Assembly: GCA_934292725.1 (NCBI GenBank)
Contig: CAKQXY010000046.1
Span: 1-28,192 of the forward strand
Origin: an uncultured Lachnospiraceae bacterium
GTDB taxonomy: Bacteria; Bacillota; Clostridia; Lachnospirales; Lachnospiraceae
Direction of reading: 5' to 3'
Length of the DNA stretch: 28,192 nt
Shown here: positions 7,552-15,179 of the stretch, one piece after another
Layout of the letters: every line of letters starts with the position of its first letter
Numbering within the stretch: position 1 is the stretch's first letter
Made by a program: the position numbers and the translations under genes
Notes under the pieces: generated by a model
The model's input: the letters and a program-made list of their open reading frames with translations, nothing else
Databases searched by the model: none
Told to the model about the DNA's origin: nothing

Positions 7552-8736
7552 TCAGGCAATGACGTATTGCAAAAACGCCTCCATCTGGTCCTTTTCGCTA
7601 AACTTAGCAATATACATCTGGTCTCCCATGCCCTGTGCAAGCACAGCCGGCATACGGTCACTCATCGTGATATTTGCACGATAACGTGACAAAATCTCGT
7701 TATGAGCATTCTTATGCGGATTACAATCGCGTCTTCCCACATATATGCAATAGAACTTATCTGCATACTCAGACAAAGTACAGCGATCAAACACGATCAT
7801 ATCTGCCCAGATCTTATACACATTTGTACTGTTTGCATAATTAAGCATATCTGGTGTGAAACCGCCGCTTGGACGCATATTGACTTCAAGCGCAATTATC
7901 TCACCTTTGTTTGCCACACCCGGCATATCCTTATTCAAACGGAAAAACTCAAAATGAATAAAGCGGCTCTTTACATCAAATGCTTTCACGCATCGTCTTC
8001 CTGCATCGCGCACATCATCTGGCAGCTGCTTTTCTATGTAAAAATAAGCATCCGCCTTATTATTTACAATATCCATAATGGAAACAGGCGTCACATTTCC
8101 AGATTCAAAAAGAACATCTCCCTTGCTGTTAATAATCGCATCATAAGAACAGATTGTGCCATCTACATATGGCTCTGCTAAATATCCTTCTCTGTCTGCT
8201 TCTGCAAAAAATTGATCAAGCTCCTGATCATTTGAGATGCGATAAGTATTTTGTGCACCGACACCATTATCTGGCTTTACTACAATCGGATATCCATACT
8301 TTGCTGCAAAAGAAAAGCAGCCTTCGCGAGAGCCAATACGATAGCACTCCACTGCCGGAATACCTGCCTTTTTGTAATACTCCTTCATGTGCTTCTTGGA
8401 CTTAAAAGTCTCAATCTCATTTAGCTGAAAACCACTTGTGATATGAAAATCTGTGCGCAGTCTGGCATCCTGTGTCAGCCAGTACTCATTATTGCTCTCA
8501 AGCCAGTCAATACGGCCATATTTAAAGGTGAAATAAGCGACTGCGCGCATCATCTGATCATAGTTTTCCATGGACTCTACCTTATAATACTCGGTAAGTA
8601 CATTTTTTAGGCTATATGGCAAGGAATCATAGGCACTGTCACCGATTCCTAAAACATTTACTCCGTTATTCTTCAGTTCCGCACAAAAATGGTAATAGTT
8701 GGTTGGAAACTGAGGCGATATAAAAATAAAATTCAT
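7552..8736 (-). CDS. ATP-grasp family ligase, substrate unknown
   Basis: The 394-residue protein has an N-terminal Rossmann-like region (FIFISPQFP start) and an ATP-grasp fold: KKHMKEYYKKAGIP, the lysine-bearing GYPIVVKPDNGVGAQNTY loop, the AEPYVDG segment, and the metal-binding EVNMRPSGGFTPDM near residue 290. ATP-grasp enzymes join a carboxylate to an amine or thiol through an acyl phosphate; it most resembles the carboxylate-amine ligases of the carbamoyl-phosphate synthase type, but its substrate cannot be named. The start is set at 8736 because a GGGAGGAC site lies six bases upstream; a longer reading frame to 8850 would overlap the preceding gene and has no ribosome site. It sits 28 bases after the YdcF-like gene and before the zf-HC2 gene. 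Confidence 0.8.
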   Translation of the reverse strand: MNFIFISPQFPTNYYHFCAELKNNGVNVLGIGDSAYDSLPYSLKNVLTEYYKVESMENYDQMMRAVAYFTFKYGRIDWLESNNEYWLTQDARLRTDFHITSGFQLNEIETFKSKKHMKEYYKKAGIPAVECYRIGSREGCFSFAAKYGYPIVVKPDNGVGAQNTYRISNDQELDQFFAEADREGYLAEPYVDGTICSYDAIINSKGDVLFESGNVTPVSIMDIVNNKADAYFYIEKQLPDDVRDAGRRCVKAFDVKSRFIHFEFFRLNKDMPGVANKGEIIALEVNMRPSGGFTPDMLNYANSTNVYKIWADMIVFDRCTLSEYADKFYCIYVGRRDCNPHKNAHNEILSRYRANITMSDRMPAVLAQGMGDQMYIAKFSEKDQMEAFLQYVIA

Positions 8737-8764
8737 AAAGATGTCCTCCCAAAGTTGTTGCAGT

Positions 8765-9445
8765 TCACGCATAGTATACGTCAAACTTTTTCGATTTGCA
8801 AGTAATGATTCCTTTTGCCCTTTCTGGAAGCTCTGGCTTAGTAATACCATACCAAAAGTCCTTTAGTCTGGCTGCCATCTCGCGAAACTCTCTGTACAAT
8901 TGCCCGCGGTAAACAATATCGCTGTCTGCTGACACGCCATATGCATTAAGCCCCATACGCTGCGCCAAATAAATTGCGCGGTAAAGATGATAGCTTTGAG
9001 TTACAATTACAATTGTTGATCCCTTATTAAAAAATTCCAGACTATGCACAATAGTGTCATATGTATTTAAACCAGTATGATCCATATATACCTCATCTGC
9101 TTCAATTCCACCTGACACTGCAAGCTTTTTCATAACGGATACTTCATCGTAATCTTCATTTAAATTATCTCCACTGACAAGCATTTTTGTAACAGAAGCT
9201 TCCTTATAAAAAGAAATTGCTGTCTGCATTCGATCATTCAACATTGGACTTGCTTCCTTATTTGGTCTTACTGCACAGCCCAAAACAACAACACCATCTG
9301 CTTTAAAATTTGCCCACTGATCCTTTTTTAAAATACGCCCTTTTGTCCCCCATACCATATAGACATTGATTGCTGCTGCCCCTATTGCTAAAGTAATTAT
9401 AATAATAGCTAAAAGGCAAAACAGCTGTCTGATTTTTGCGCGCAT
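8765..9445 (-). CDS. YdcF/SanA-family (DUF218) membrane-anchored protein
   Basis: The 226-residue protein has one N-terminal membrane helix (about residues 8-29) and a DUF218 domain outside: ADGVVVLGCAV, then an SGD turn, NTYDTI and TQSYHLYRA, the hallmarks of the YdcF/SanA/ElyC group. Members are linked to envelope integrity and, in some bacteria, lipid-carrier or antibiotic (vancomycin) tolerance, but no reaction is settled. The start at 9445 is preferred over 9481 because AAAGGAG stands about nine bases before it. The gene is first in the run ydcF-like, ATP-grasp, zf-HC2, polA, coaE; no convincing promoter was found in the short gap after the upp terminator, so some read-through from upp may occur. 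Confidence 0.82.
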   Translation of the reverse strand: MRAKIRQLFCLLAIIIITLAIGAAAINVYMVWGTKGRILKKDQWANFKADGVVVLGCAVRPNKEASPMLNDRMQTAISFYKEASVTKMLVSGDNLNEDYDEVSVMKKLAVSGGIEADEVYMDHTGLNTYDTIVHSLEFFNKGSTIVIVTQSYHLYRAIYLAQRMGLNAYGVSADSDIVYRGQLYREFREMAARLKDFWYGITKPELPERAKGIITCKSKKFDVYYA

Positions 9446-9489
9446 AAAATTTTCTCCTTTAATATTGACCAGTATCTTCATCCCAGTTT

Positions 9490-9514
9490 AAAAAGAGCCG
9501 GATTGCTCCGGCTC
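9490..9514 (-). terminator. Rho-independent terminator of upp
   Basis: On the minus strand a perfect 7-bp stem GAGCCGG/CCGGCTC (9514-9508 with 9501-9495) with a 6-base loop is followed at once by five T residues. It lies 26 bases after the upp stop codon. Confidence 0.93.
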
Positions 9515-9539
9515 AAAGCTCAATTCTAATTAAAGCGTT

Positions 9540-10181
9540 TTATTTTGTTCCGAAGATACGGTCGCCTGCATCGCCAAGACCTGGGCAAATGTATGCATTC
9601 TCATTCAGCTCGCGATCCACATGTCCAACATACAGCTGAATGTCTGGATGTGCCTTCATAAGTCTTTCGATACCTTCTGGTGCTGCGATTACGCACATAA
9701 ACTTAATCTTCTTTCCGCCATGCTGCTTAATAAAATTAACTGCCTCAACTGCTGATCCGCCAGTTGCAAGCATCGGATCTACAACAACTATAGTTCTCTG
9801 CTCGATTGGTGACGGCAGCTTACAGTAATACTCGTGTGGCTCGTGTGTAACCTCATCACGATACAGACCAATATGACCAATCTTTGCACTAGGAGTAAGT
9901 GCGGTAATACCGCTTACCATTCCCAGACCAGCTCTTAAAACAGGAACAATTGCTAACTTCTTTCCTGCAATCATAGGTGTCATGCATGTTTCGATAGGTG
10001 TCTCAATCTCTACATCCTCAAGCGGCAGATCACTCAATGCCTCATATCCCATCAGCATTGCAATCTCCTCAATAAGCTTACGGAACTCATTTGTTCCAGT
10101 ATTTTTATTTCTCAGCATAGAAATTTTATGCTGAACCAGCGGGTGGCTATTTACGTATACATTACTATACTCTTTATACAT
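9540..10181 (-). CDS. upp: Uracil phosphoribosyltransferase
   Basis: UPRTase makes UMP from uracil and PRPP in pyrimidine salvage in the cytoplasm. The 213-residue protein has the type I phosphoribosyltransferase fold with the PRPP loop VVVDPMLATGGSA (near residues 128-140), a conserved PVLRAGLGM segment and the C-terminal uracil-binding GLGDAGDRIFGT. Length is typical (about 209). An AAAGGAAG ribosome site precedes the ATG, the promoter at 10223-10251 lies some 40 bases upstream, and a strong terminator follows, so it is probably a single-gene unit. No uraA permease gene is adjacent. No PyrR-type leader attenuator could be seen in the short leader. Confidence 0.97.
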   Translation of the reverse strand: MYKEYSNVYVNSHPLVQHKISMLRNKNTGTNEFRKLIEEIAMLMGYEALSDLPLEDVEIETPIETCMTPMIAGKKLAIVPVLRAGLGMVSGITALTPSAKIGHIGLYRDEVTHEPHEYYCKLPSPIEQRTIVVVDPMLATGGSAVEAVNFIKQHGGKKIKFMCVIAAPEGIERLMKAHPDIQLYVGHVDRELNENAYICPGLGDAGDRIFGTK

Positions 10182-10222
10182 TTTTTCTTCCTTTCTGAGT
10201 TTTATCTCACGTTTCTTTGGCT

Positions 10223-10251
10223 ATCATATCATTCTTTCATATTTTCTTCAA
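10223..10251 (-). promoter_or_regulatory. Sigma-A promoter of upp
   Basis: On the minus strand TTGAAG (10251-10246) and TATGAT (10228-10223) are 17 bases apart. It is back to back with the tRNA-Leu promoter, about 20 bases away. Confidence 0.8.
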
Positions 10252-10269
10252 CTATTTTCAAAAAAATGC

Positions 10270-10298
10270 TTGCTTTTTTTTGAAAAACATGGTATTAT
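10270..10298 (+). promoter_or_regulatory. Promoter of tRNA-Leu
   Basis: TTGCTT (10270-10275) and TATTAT (10293-10298) are 17 bases apart, and a TGG directly before the -10 box makes it an extended -10. The tRNA begins 14 bases after the -10 box. Confidence 0.75.
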
Positions 10299-10311
10299 CT
10301 ACATGTTGTCA

Positions 10312-10392
10312 GCCGGTGTGGCGGAATGGCAGACGCACGTGACTCAAAATCACGCGGAGCGATCCGTGCCGGTTCGAGTCCGGCCACCGGCA
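10312..10392 (+). tRNA. tRNA-Leu, anticodon CAA
   Basis: An 81-base class II cloverleaf can be folded fully. The acceptor stem GCCGGTG (10312-10318) pairs with CACCGGC; the D stem is GCG/CGC; the anticodon stem CGTGA/TCACG encloses loop CTCAAAA with anticodon CAA, reading UUG. A 13-base variable arm holds a GGA/TCC stem, the mark of leucine and serine tRNAs, and the T arm is GCCGG-TTCGAGT-CCGGC. The discriminator is A, as expected for leucine. The CCA end is not encoded (TCA follows the discriminator), so it is added by the CCA enzyme. The gene is alone, not in a tRNA cluster. Confidence 0.97.
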
Positions 10393-10394
10393 TC

Positions 10395-10437
10395 AAAAAG
10401 GTGTTCATGAGTAGTTTTACTTGTGAACACCTTTTTT
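10395..10437 (+). terminator. Rho-independent terminator of tRNA-Leu
   Basis: A 13-bp perfect stem (10395-10407 with 10424-10436) with a 16-base loop ends in a run of T residues, directly after the tRNA. It separates the tRNA transcript from the mcrBC genes that follow. Confidence 0.93.
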
Positions 10438-10510
10438 ATTACAATTTAACATAACGATTAGTATCACTTAAGCAATAACTTTCTTAATTTTGTGGAGGTA
10501 TACGTACAAT

Positions 10511-11605
10511 ATGATATTAAAACCCAAAATACTAAAAAACGTAAAAAATGTTGAATATATGGATGACTTTGATGACTGGTATATCTTCAAAGAAAATCCG
10601 TCAGACTACACAGAGCTTCCGAAAAATATGATTCTCTATGGCCCTCCCGGAACCGGAAAAACCTATCACACTGTCCTCTATGCCGTCGCAATTATCGAAG
10701 AAAAATCGTTAGCTGAGGTCGCAAGCGAACCTTACGAGGATATCGCAAAACGTTATCATCACTACAAAGAAAATGGGCTGATTGAATTTACTACGTTTCA
10801 CCAATCCTATAGCTATGAGGACTTTATCGAGGGCATTCGTCCTGTGATGAATAACGACAGCGATGATATCATTTCTGATATTCAATATGAGGTTTCTCCT
10901 GGTCTCTTTAAGGATTTCTGTGACCGCGCAAAGCAGTCGATTCAAACTAATCATGTTTTTATTATTGATGAGATAAACCGCGGCAATATTGCAAAGATTT
11001 TTGGTGAGCTTATCACTCTGATTGAACCCTCAAAACGAATTGGTCAGCTTGAAGGAACTTATGCCAGACTCCCATATTCAAAAGAGTCTTTCGGTGTCCC
11101 TGACAACATTTACATAATTGGAACCATGAATACAGCAGACCGTTCCATCTCTACAATTGACACTGCTCTTCGCCGTCGTTTCCATTTTAAAGAAATGCAG
11201 CCTGATCCATCAGTTCTAAGCGGAATTTGTGTTGAAGATCTTTCAATTCAAAAACTTCTCTCACACATGAATCAAAAAATCAGCGTGCTTTACGATCGTG
11301 AGCACACAATTGGTCATGCCTATTTCATGCCATTAAAGAACAATCCAACAGTTGAAATGCTTGCTTCTATTTTTAAAAGTGCGATTCTTCCTCTACTGCA
11401 GGAATATTTTTATGAGGACTATGAGAAGATTCGACTTGTACTTGGAGACAATAAAAAGGTGAATGAGAGTGAACAGTTTATCATTAAAAACGAGATTGAC
11501 TATGATGCACTTTTCGGCAACACAGATTTTGATCTTGGCGATTCCTTTCAATATAAAATAAATGCAGCTGCTTTTTCAACAATCAAAGCATACCATTCTA
11601 TTTAA
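10511..11605 (+). CDS. mcrB: McrB-type AAA+ GTPase of an McrBC restriction system, compact form
   Basis: McrB forms a GTP-driven hexameric motor that recruits the nuclease McrC to cut modified foreign DNA. In this 364-residue protein Walker A GPPGTGKT is at residues 44-51, followed by TTFHQSYSYEDFIEG, the Walker B/NRGN block IIDEINRGN (Asn156 onward), GTMNTADRS near 204 and the arginine-finger LRRRF region near 220. Only about 43 residues precede Walker A, so the N-terminal domain that reads modified bases (about 160 residues in E. coli McrB) is absent; the tRNA terminator lies just 73 bases upstream, leaving no room for it. The ATG at 10511 is chosen although GGAGG is 12 bases away; an in-frame TTG at 10490 lies before the ribosome site. 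mcrC follows after 34 bases. Confidence 0.9.
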   Translation: MILKPKILKNVKNVEYMDDFDDWYIFKENPSDYTELPKNMILYGPPGTGKTYHTVLYAVAIIEEKSLAEVASEPYEDIAKRYHHYKENGLIEFTTFHQSYSYEDFIEGIRPVMNNDSDDIISDIQYEVSPGLFKDFCDRAKQSIQTNHVFIIDEINRGNIAKIFGELITLIEPSKRIGQLEGTYARLPYSKESFGVPDNIYIIGTMNTADRSISTIDTALRRRFHFKEMQPDPSVLSGICVEDLSIQKLLSHMNQKISVLYDREHTIGHAYFMPLKNNPTVEMLASIFKSAILPLLQEYFYEDYEKIRLVLGDNKKVNESEQFIIKNEIDYDALFGNTDFDLGDSFQYKINAAAFSTIKAYHSI

Positions 11606-11639
11606 AATCTATTTTAAAAAAAATTTGAAAGGATCCTAT

Positions 11640-13013
11640 ATGTCAAAAACAATTTATCAGATAAGCGAATATGGCTCTTTTATCACAGGCAGACAACTAG
11701 AGGGCTACACTACTCTGCCGCCTGCCATATTTGAGCAGTTGGAAAACTTTATTCTCTCCAGTAAAAATATAAGCTCCACTCATACGTTTCATAAGATTTT
11801 TGGCGCAAGCAGCGACACAGATGCCTTAGAGCTAATGGGAATTTCATTTAGAAAAGAAATCGGCAAGATCATAACTGCCAAAAACTATATCGGTGTTATT
11901 ACATTCGATGATGGCACTGCCATTGAGATCTTACCAAAAATTGTCTCTAACATGCAAAAAAACAATCAGAAAATAAAAAAACTTGTGGCAGACATGATCA
12001 AATCAATCACGAATCTCTCATATAAAAGCTTGCAAGTTACAGATGTCGATATTGAAAAAATGCCGATTCTGGATATCTTCATGCGAATGTTTATTGATGA
12101 AACATTTTGTTTGGCAAAACATGGACTGCGCAGCAACTATGAAACCATAGCTGAAAACAGATCTTATTTTAAGGGAAAAATCTTGTTTCCTGAGCAGCAA
12201 AAATACAACAGTTTCCATAAAGAACGTGTTTTCACCGAATCTGATGAATTTACACCTAACTGCCCTGAAAACAGACTGATAAAATCAACATTGATGCTTT
12301 TGTATAAGCAAACACACTCTTTGCGAAACAAGAATGATATAAAAACATTGCTTGCTTCTTTTGGTAATGTCCCGTTTTCTACAGACTATACCAGTGATTT
12401 TTCAAAAATAGGACTTGATTGCAATTCAAAAAACAATGTGAACTTTAAATATGTTAATAAAAATCATAGCCAGGACTATTCCACGCTCCTTCTATGGTGC
12501 CAACTTTTCTTGAGCGGAAAAAGTTTTTCTTCGTTTTCTGGCTCTGGTGTTGCATTCGCCCTTCTATTTCCTATGGAAACACTCTTTGAGCGCTATGTCG
12601 CCGTACAATTAAAAAAAATCCTTCCGGCAGAGGAGTTTTTGATCTCCATACAGGATAAAACGCATTACCTTTTTCTATCGCCCAGTAAGAAATTCTTATT
12701 ACGACCAGATATTGTAATCACCAGAAAACGTGACAACGCAATTTTTATCTGTGATACAAAATGGAAACTTCTTTCCAGCAAAAAAGTAAATTGGGGGATC
12801 TCTCAGGCAGATATGTACCAGATGTATGCATACCAGAAAAAATACAATGCAAAAAACATTACAATGCTCTATCCAATAACTGAACAAATCAGTCAAAAGA
12901 TAGAGCATGAAAAAGAAATTCAGTTTACTTCAGATGATGGTGTGATCGTTAGGGTACGATTTGTAGATTTGTTTGACATCAAAAAAAGCTTATTTGGATT
13001 GATAGACCTGTGA
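11640..13013 (+). CDS. mcrC: McrC-type endonuclease subunit
   Basis: McrC supplies the nuclease of McrBC systems. The 457-residue protein has an N-terminal region of mixed strands (about 1-110, including EILPKI, a conserved McrC element), a central helical part with NCPENRLIKSTL, and a C-terminal PD-(D/E)xK domain: RPDIVI with Asp357, then CDTKWK with Asp372 and Lys374. It is longer than E. coli McrC (348) but close to the usual Firmicutes form as I recall it. The start at 11640 has AAAGGAT six bases upstream; the upstream in-frame ATG at 11562 lies inside mcrB and has none. Its codons are strikingly A/T-rich next to neighbouring genes, consistent with transfer. It is convergent with the SGNH gene, with only 12 bases between stops and no clear terminator. 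Confidence 0.9.
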   Translation: MSKTIYQISEYGSFITGRQLEGYTTLPPAIFEQLENFILSSKNISSTHTFHKIFGASSDTDALELMGISFRKEIGKIITAKNYIGVITFDDGTAIEILPKIVSNMQKNNQKIKKLVADMIKSITNLSYKSLQVTDVDIEKMPILDIFMRMFIDETFCLAKHGLRSNYETIAENRSYFKGKILFPEQQKYNSFHKERVFTESDEFTPNCPENRLIKSTLMLLYKQTHSLRNKNDIKTLLASFGNVPFSTDYTSDFSKIGLDCNSKNNVNFKYVNKNHSQDYSTLLLWCQLFLSGKSFSSFSGSGVAFALLFPMETLFERYVAVQLKKILPAEEFLISIQDKTHYLFLSPSKKFLLRPDIVITRKRDNAIFICDTKWKLLSSKKVNWGISQADMYQMYAYQKKYNAKNITMLYPITEQISQKIEHEKEIQFTSDDGVIVRVRFVDLFDIKKSLFGLIDL

Positions 13014-13025
13014 CTTACAAAAATA

Positions 13026-13754
13026 TTATAATGTACGCAGGAAATCTTCGATGAACCAACTCTCATACAGATGAGCTTTGATATTTGGATGAGAGTTTCT
13101 TCCTCCCACCTTAAATGCTTCCATGCGAAGCTCTTTTGCCCGATCACAATGAGCAGGGTTTGTAGAGCGATGCATCATTGGTGTACGCTCATCTCCGTTT
13201 AAGTCGATATATGGAATGCCCCATTTCTTTGCCACCTCAATGGTTGCCAGACGATAATCATCAGTCTCACATCCATTTGACACTAAAATGCCAATATGTG
13301 CATACGGATGATGCGCAATCAGATATTCCAAAACAACATTCCAGGCACCATAAAATGTAGTATTATCAGTATCATCAATCGTACCAAGATGAATTATTCC
13401 TGTCTGATCTTCGCCATCGCTTCCTGTTGATGATGGTCTGTGGTGTGAATCATTGATTCCGTAGTACAATGTGATGTAATCAACATCCTCATCAATAGTC
13501 TTATAAATTCCATTGGAAAATGAATTGGAAAAAGTGCCTGGAACAGGCGGCATCGCCATTGTCTGACCACCTACTGCCAAATGCTGCACTGTCATATGAT
13601 TTCGTTCTGCTATTAAATAACCATATGTCTTGTATTTTCCGGCAAATGGGCCATCCTCAAATGTCTCGCTGTAGCCTCCTGAAAAATCTCCATTTGTAAA
13701 ACTATCACCGCAAACTGCCCATTTTTTTCCATAAAGAATATTTGTGTTATCCAT
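13026..13754 (-). CDS. SGNH/GDSL-family hydrolase
   Basis: The 242-residue protein follows the SGNH block order: GDSFTNG with nucleophile Ser18, AVGGQTM with the glycine, YGINDSHH with the asparagine (block III), and NSHPNIKAH with the catalytic histidine in block V. Such enzymes are esterases or lipases, often removing acetyl groups from sugars. The usual aspartate three residues before the histidine (DxxH) is replaced by Arg (RNSH), so the triad may be a dyad or use another residue. There is no signal peptide, so it is cytoplasmic. AAGGAG precedes the ATG. It is the last gene of the NUDIX, hisA, SGNH unit, 30 bases after hisA. The substrate is unknown. Confidence 0.82.
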   Translation of the reverse strand: MDNTNILYGKKWAVCGDSFTNGDFSGGYSETFEDGPFAGKYKTYGYLIAERNHMTVQHLAVGGQTMAMPPVPGTFSNSFSNGIYKTIDEDVDYITLYYGINDSHHRPSSTGSDGEDQTGIIHLGTIDDTDNTTFYGAWNVVLEYLIAHHPYAHIGILVSNGCETDDYRLATIEVAKKWGIPYIDLNGDERTPMMHRSTNPAHCDRAKELRMEAFKVGGRNSHPNIKAHLYESWFIEDFLRTL

Positions 13755-13784
13755 TTTTTCTCCTTGCTTGTCAAAATCTTTTAA

Positions 13785-14558
13785 TTAAAAATGCATCTCT
13801 GCAAGACGCTCGTATGACAATGTTCCGCCAAACAAATCAAGTGCACTTCCAATTGTCATATCAATCTTTCCTTTTCCCAATTTTTTAAGAAGATCGATAT
13901 CGTCCCAACTGTGAACGCCTCCGGCATATGTAACAGGAATACCGTCATAATCAGACAGTATTCGAACAAGTCCTGTCTCTATTCCACCATTTTTGCCTTC
14001 TACATCGACAGCATGTACTAAAAATTCATCACAATATGCAGACAGCTCCTCCAATAATGGCAGCGTAACTACTTCCTTTGTAAACTTCTGCCAACGGTCT
14101 GTCATGATACAGTAGCCTTCATCTATCTTTCTACAGCTCACATCAAGAACAAGCCTTTGTTTTCCAACTAACTGTGTCAGTTTTTTCAAACGGTCATATT
14201 GAATACATCCGTTGTTAAAAACATATGATGTGACGATTACATGAGATGCACCTGCGCGCAAAAAATCAAGTGCATTATCTGGAGTTATACCGCCGCCAGC
14301 CTGCAGTCCTCCCTCATATGCATGCAATGCTTCAAGTGCCTGCTTCTTTGTTTTTTCATAATATGGGGAGGACTGTGGATTCAAAAGAATCACATGTCCT
14401 CCCTGCAGTCCGTCTTGCTTATAACGCTTTGCAAACCACGATGCATCATGATTTGCCACATAATTCTCTGATGCCTGATCATTCTCATCCTTCAAAGAAC
14501 TTCCAACAATTTGCTTCACGATACCATTATGGATATCAATACATGGTCGAAATCTCAT
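13785..14558 (-). CDS. hisA: HisA, eukaryote-type ProFAR isomerase
   Basis: HisA converts ProFAR to PRFAR, the fourth step of histidine synthesis, using a (beta/alpha)8 barrel. The 257-residue protein begins MRFRPCIDIHNGIVKQI, with the catalytic aspartate in the first strand, and has the phosphate-binding loops QAGGGI and TYAGGV. Its sequence (GSSLKDEN, HVILL, YVFNNG, LVLDVSCRK) follows the type found in yeast HIS6 and plants rather than the usual bacterial HisA; Lachnospiraceae are known to carry this form. No other his gene is in the window, so it is detached from the pathway operon. AAGGTGAG precedes the ATG. It lies between the NUDIX and SGNH genes and is probably cotranscribed with them. 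Confidence 0.88.
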   Translation of the reverse strand: MRFRPCIDIHNGIVKQIVGSSLKDENDQASENYVANHDASWFAKRYKQDGLQGGHVILLNPQSSPYYEKTKKQALEALHAYEGGLQAGGGITPDNALDFLRAGASHVIVTSYVFNNGCIQYDRLKKLTQLVGKQRLVLDVSCRKIDEGYCIMTDRWQKFTKEVVTLPLLEELSAYCDEFLVHAVDVEGKNGGIETGLVRILSDYDGIPVTYAGGVHSWDDIDLLKKLGKGKIDMTIGSALDLFGGTLSYERLAEMHF

Positions 14559-14612
14559 ACTCTCACCTTATCCTGTCTGATCTATTATGCCAATGCAAAA
14601 CGTCTGCATACC

Positions 14613-15074
14613 TTATCCGATACGGTTAATTCTGTGGATTCCCCACAAATTATCCCGTTTCAGATTCAGGTATTCATTGTACGCTTTCTCGAGTATCTGC
14701 TTTTCATTTGAAAACTTCAGCAGATGATACGCCTCATGATACTTATAATATCCGGAATCTACAAAATACTCTTCCTTCTGCGGCTTACTGTAGTAACTGT
14801 CTGCCATCATTAGATACCAGTGCACTTCTTTTTCTACAATATCCTGCGGTACATGGAATGTATACTCACTTACACCGATATATTTCACAATGGACGCCTC
14901 GACACCTGTTTCTTCCCGTACCTCGCGCAGCGCTGTCTGCCAGTGCTCCTCTCCGGGTTCAACGGTTCCCTTTGGTAATACCCAGCCTTCATACTTGCTC
15001 TTGTAATTCTTATATAAGACTAAAATTTTACCGCGAAATATCACCACACCGCCACAGCTCGTTGCTTCTATCAT
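14613..15074 (-). CDS. NUDIX hydrolase
   Basis: This 153-residue protein has a perfect NUDIX box from Gly36 to Val58 (G-x5-E-x7-REVREETGV), the metal site that hydrolyses nucleoside diphosphates linked to another group. Upstream strands (GGVVIF, VLPKG) complete the fold. The C-terminal part contains a Tyr-rich YSKPQKEEYFVDSGYYKYHE segment that probably shapes the substrate pocket; the substrate cannot be told. The start is well set by AGGAGG eight bases upstream. A sigma-A promoter (15143-15171) drives it, and it heads a unit with hisA (54 bases downstream) and the SGNH gene. Whether the hydrolase acts on a nucleotide of histidine synthesis is only a guess from position. Confidence 0.9.
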   Translation of the reverse strand: MIEATSCGGVVIFRGKILVLYKNYKSKYEGWVLPKGTVEPGEEHWQTALREVREETGVEASIVKYIGVSEYTFHVPQDIVEKEVHWYLMMADSYYSKPQKEEYFVDSGYYKYHEAYHLLKFSNEKQILEKAYNEYLNLKRDNLWGIHRINRIG

Positions 15075-15142
15075 TGCAATTCCTCCTGACTATGGTGTGT
15101 TTTGGCCAGGGCAAATCTCACGCCCCGACATCATATGAAATA

Positions 15143-15171
15143 AGTATACTTGAAAATGCGTACAGTTTCAA
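15143..15171 (-). promoter_or_regulatory. Sigma-A promoter of the NUDIX-hisA-SGNH unit
   Basis: On the minus strand TTGAAA (15171-15166) and TATACT (15148-15143) are 17 bases apart. It begins directly after the PBP gene stop; no terminator separates them, so upstream read-through may add to its output. Confidence 0.82.
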
Positions 15172-15179
15172 GGTTTTTT

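Noticed and set aside
8737..8850. Longer N-terminus for the ATP-grasp gene
   Set aside because: The extension overlaps the preceding gene, lacks a ribosome site and does not look like the fold; the start at 8736 has a strong site.
10182..10222. PyrR-type attenuator in the upp leader
   Set aside because: The leader is only about 35 bases long and contains no terminator or antiterminator stem.
10490..10510. TTG start for mcrB, adding seven residues
   Set aside because: It lies before the GGAGG sequence that would serve translation, and the added residues do not belong to the family domain; ATG at 10511 is more likely.
10312..13100. tRNA-Leu as an attachment site with a matching repeat beyond mcrC
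   Set aside because: No copy of the tRNA 3' end was recognised near 13013, and no integrase gene is present in the islet.
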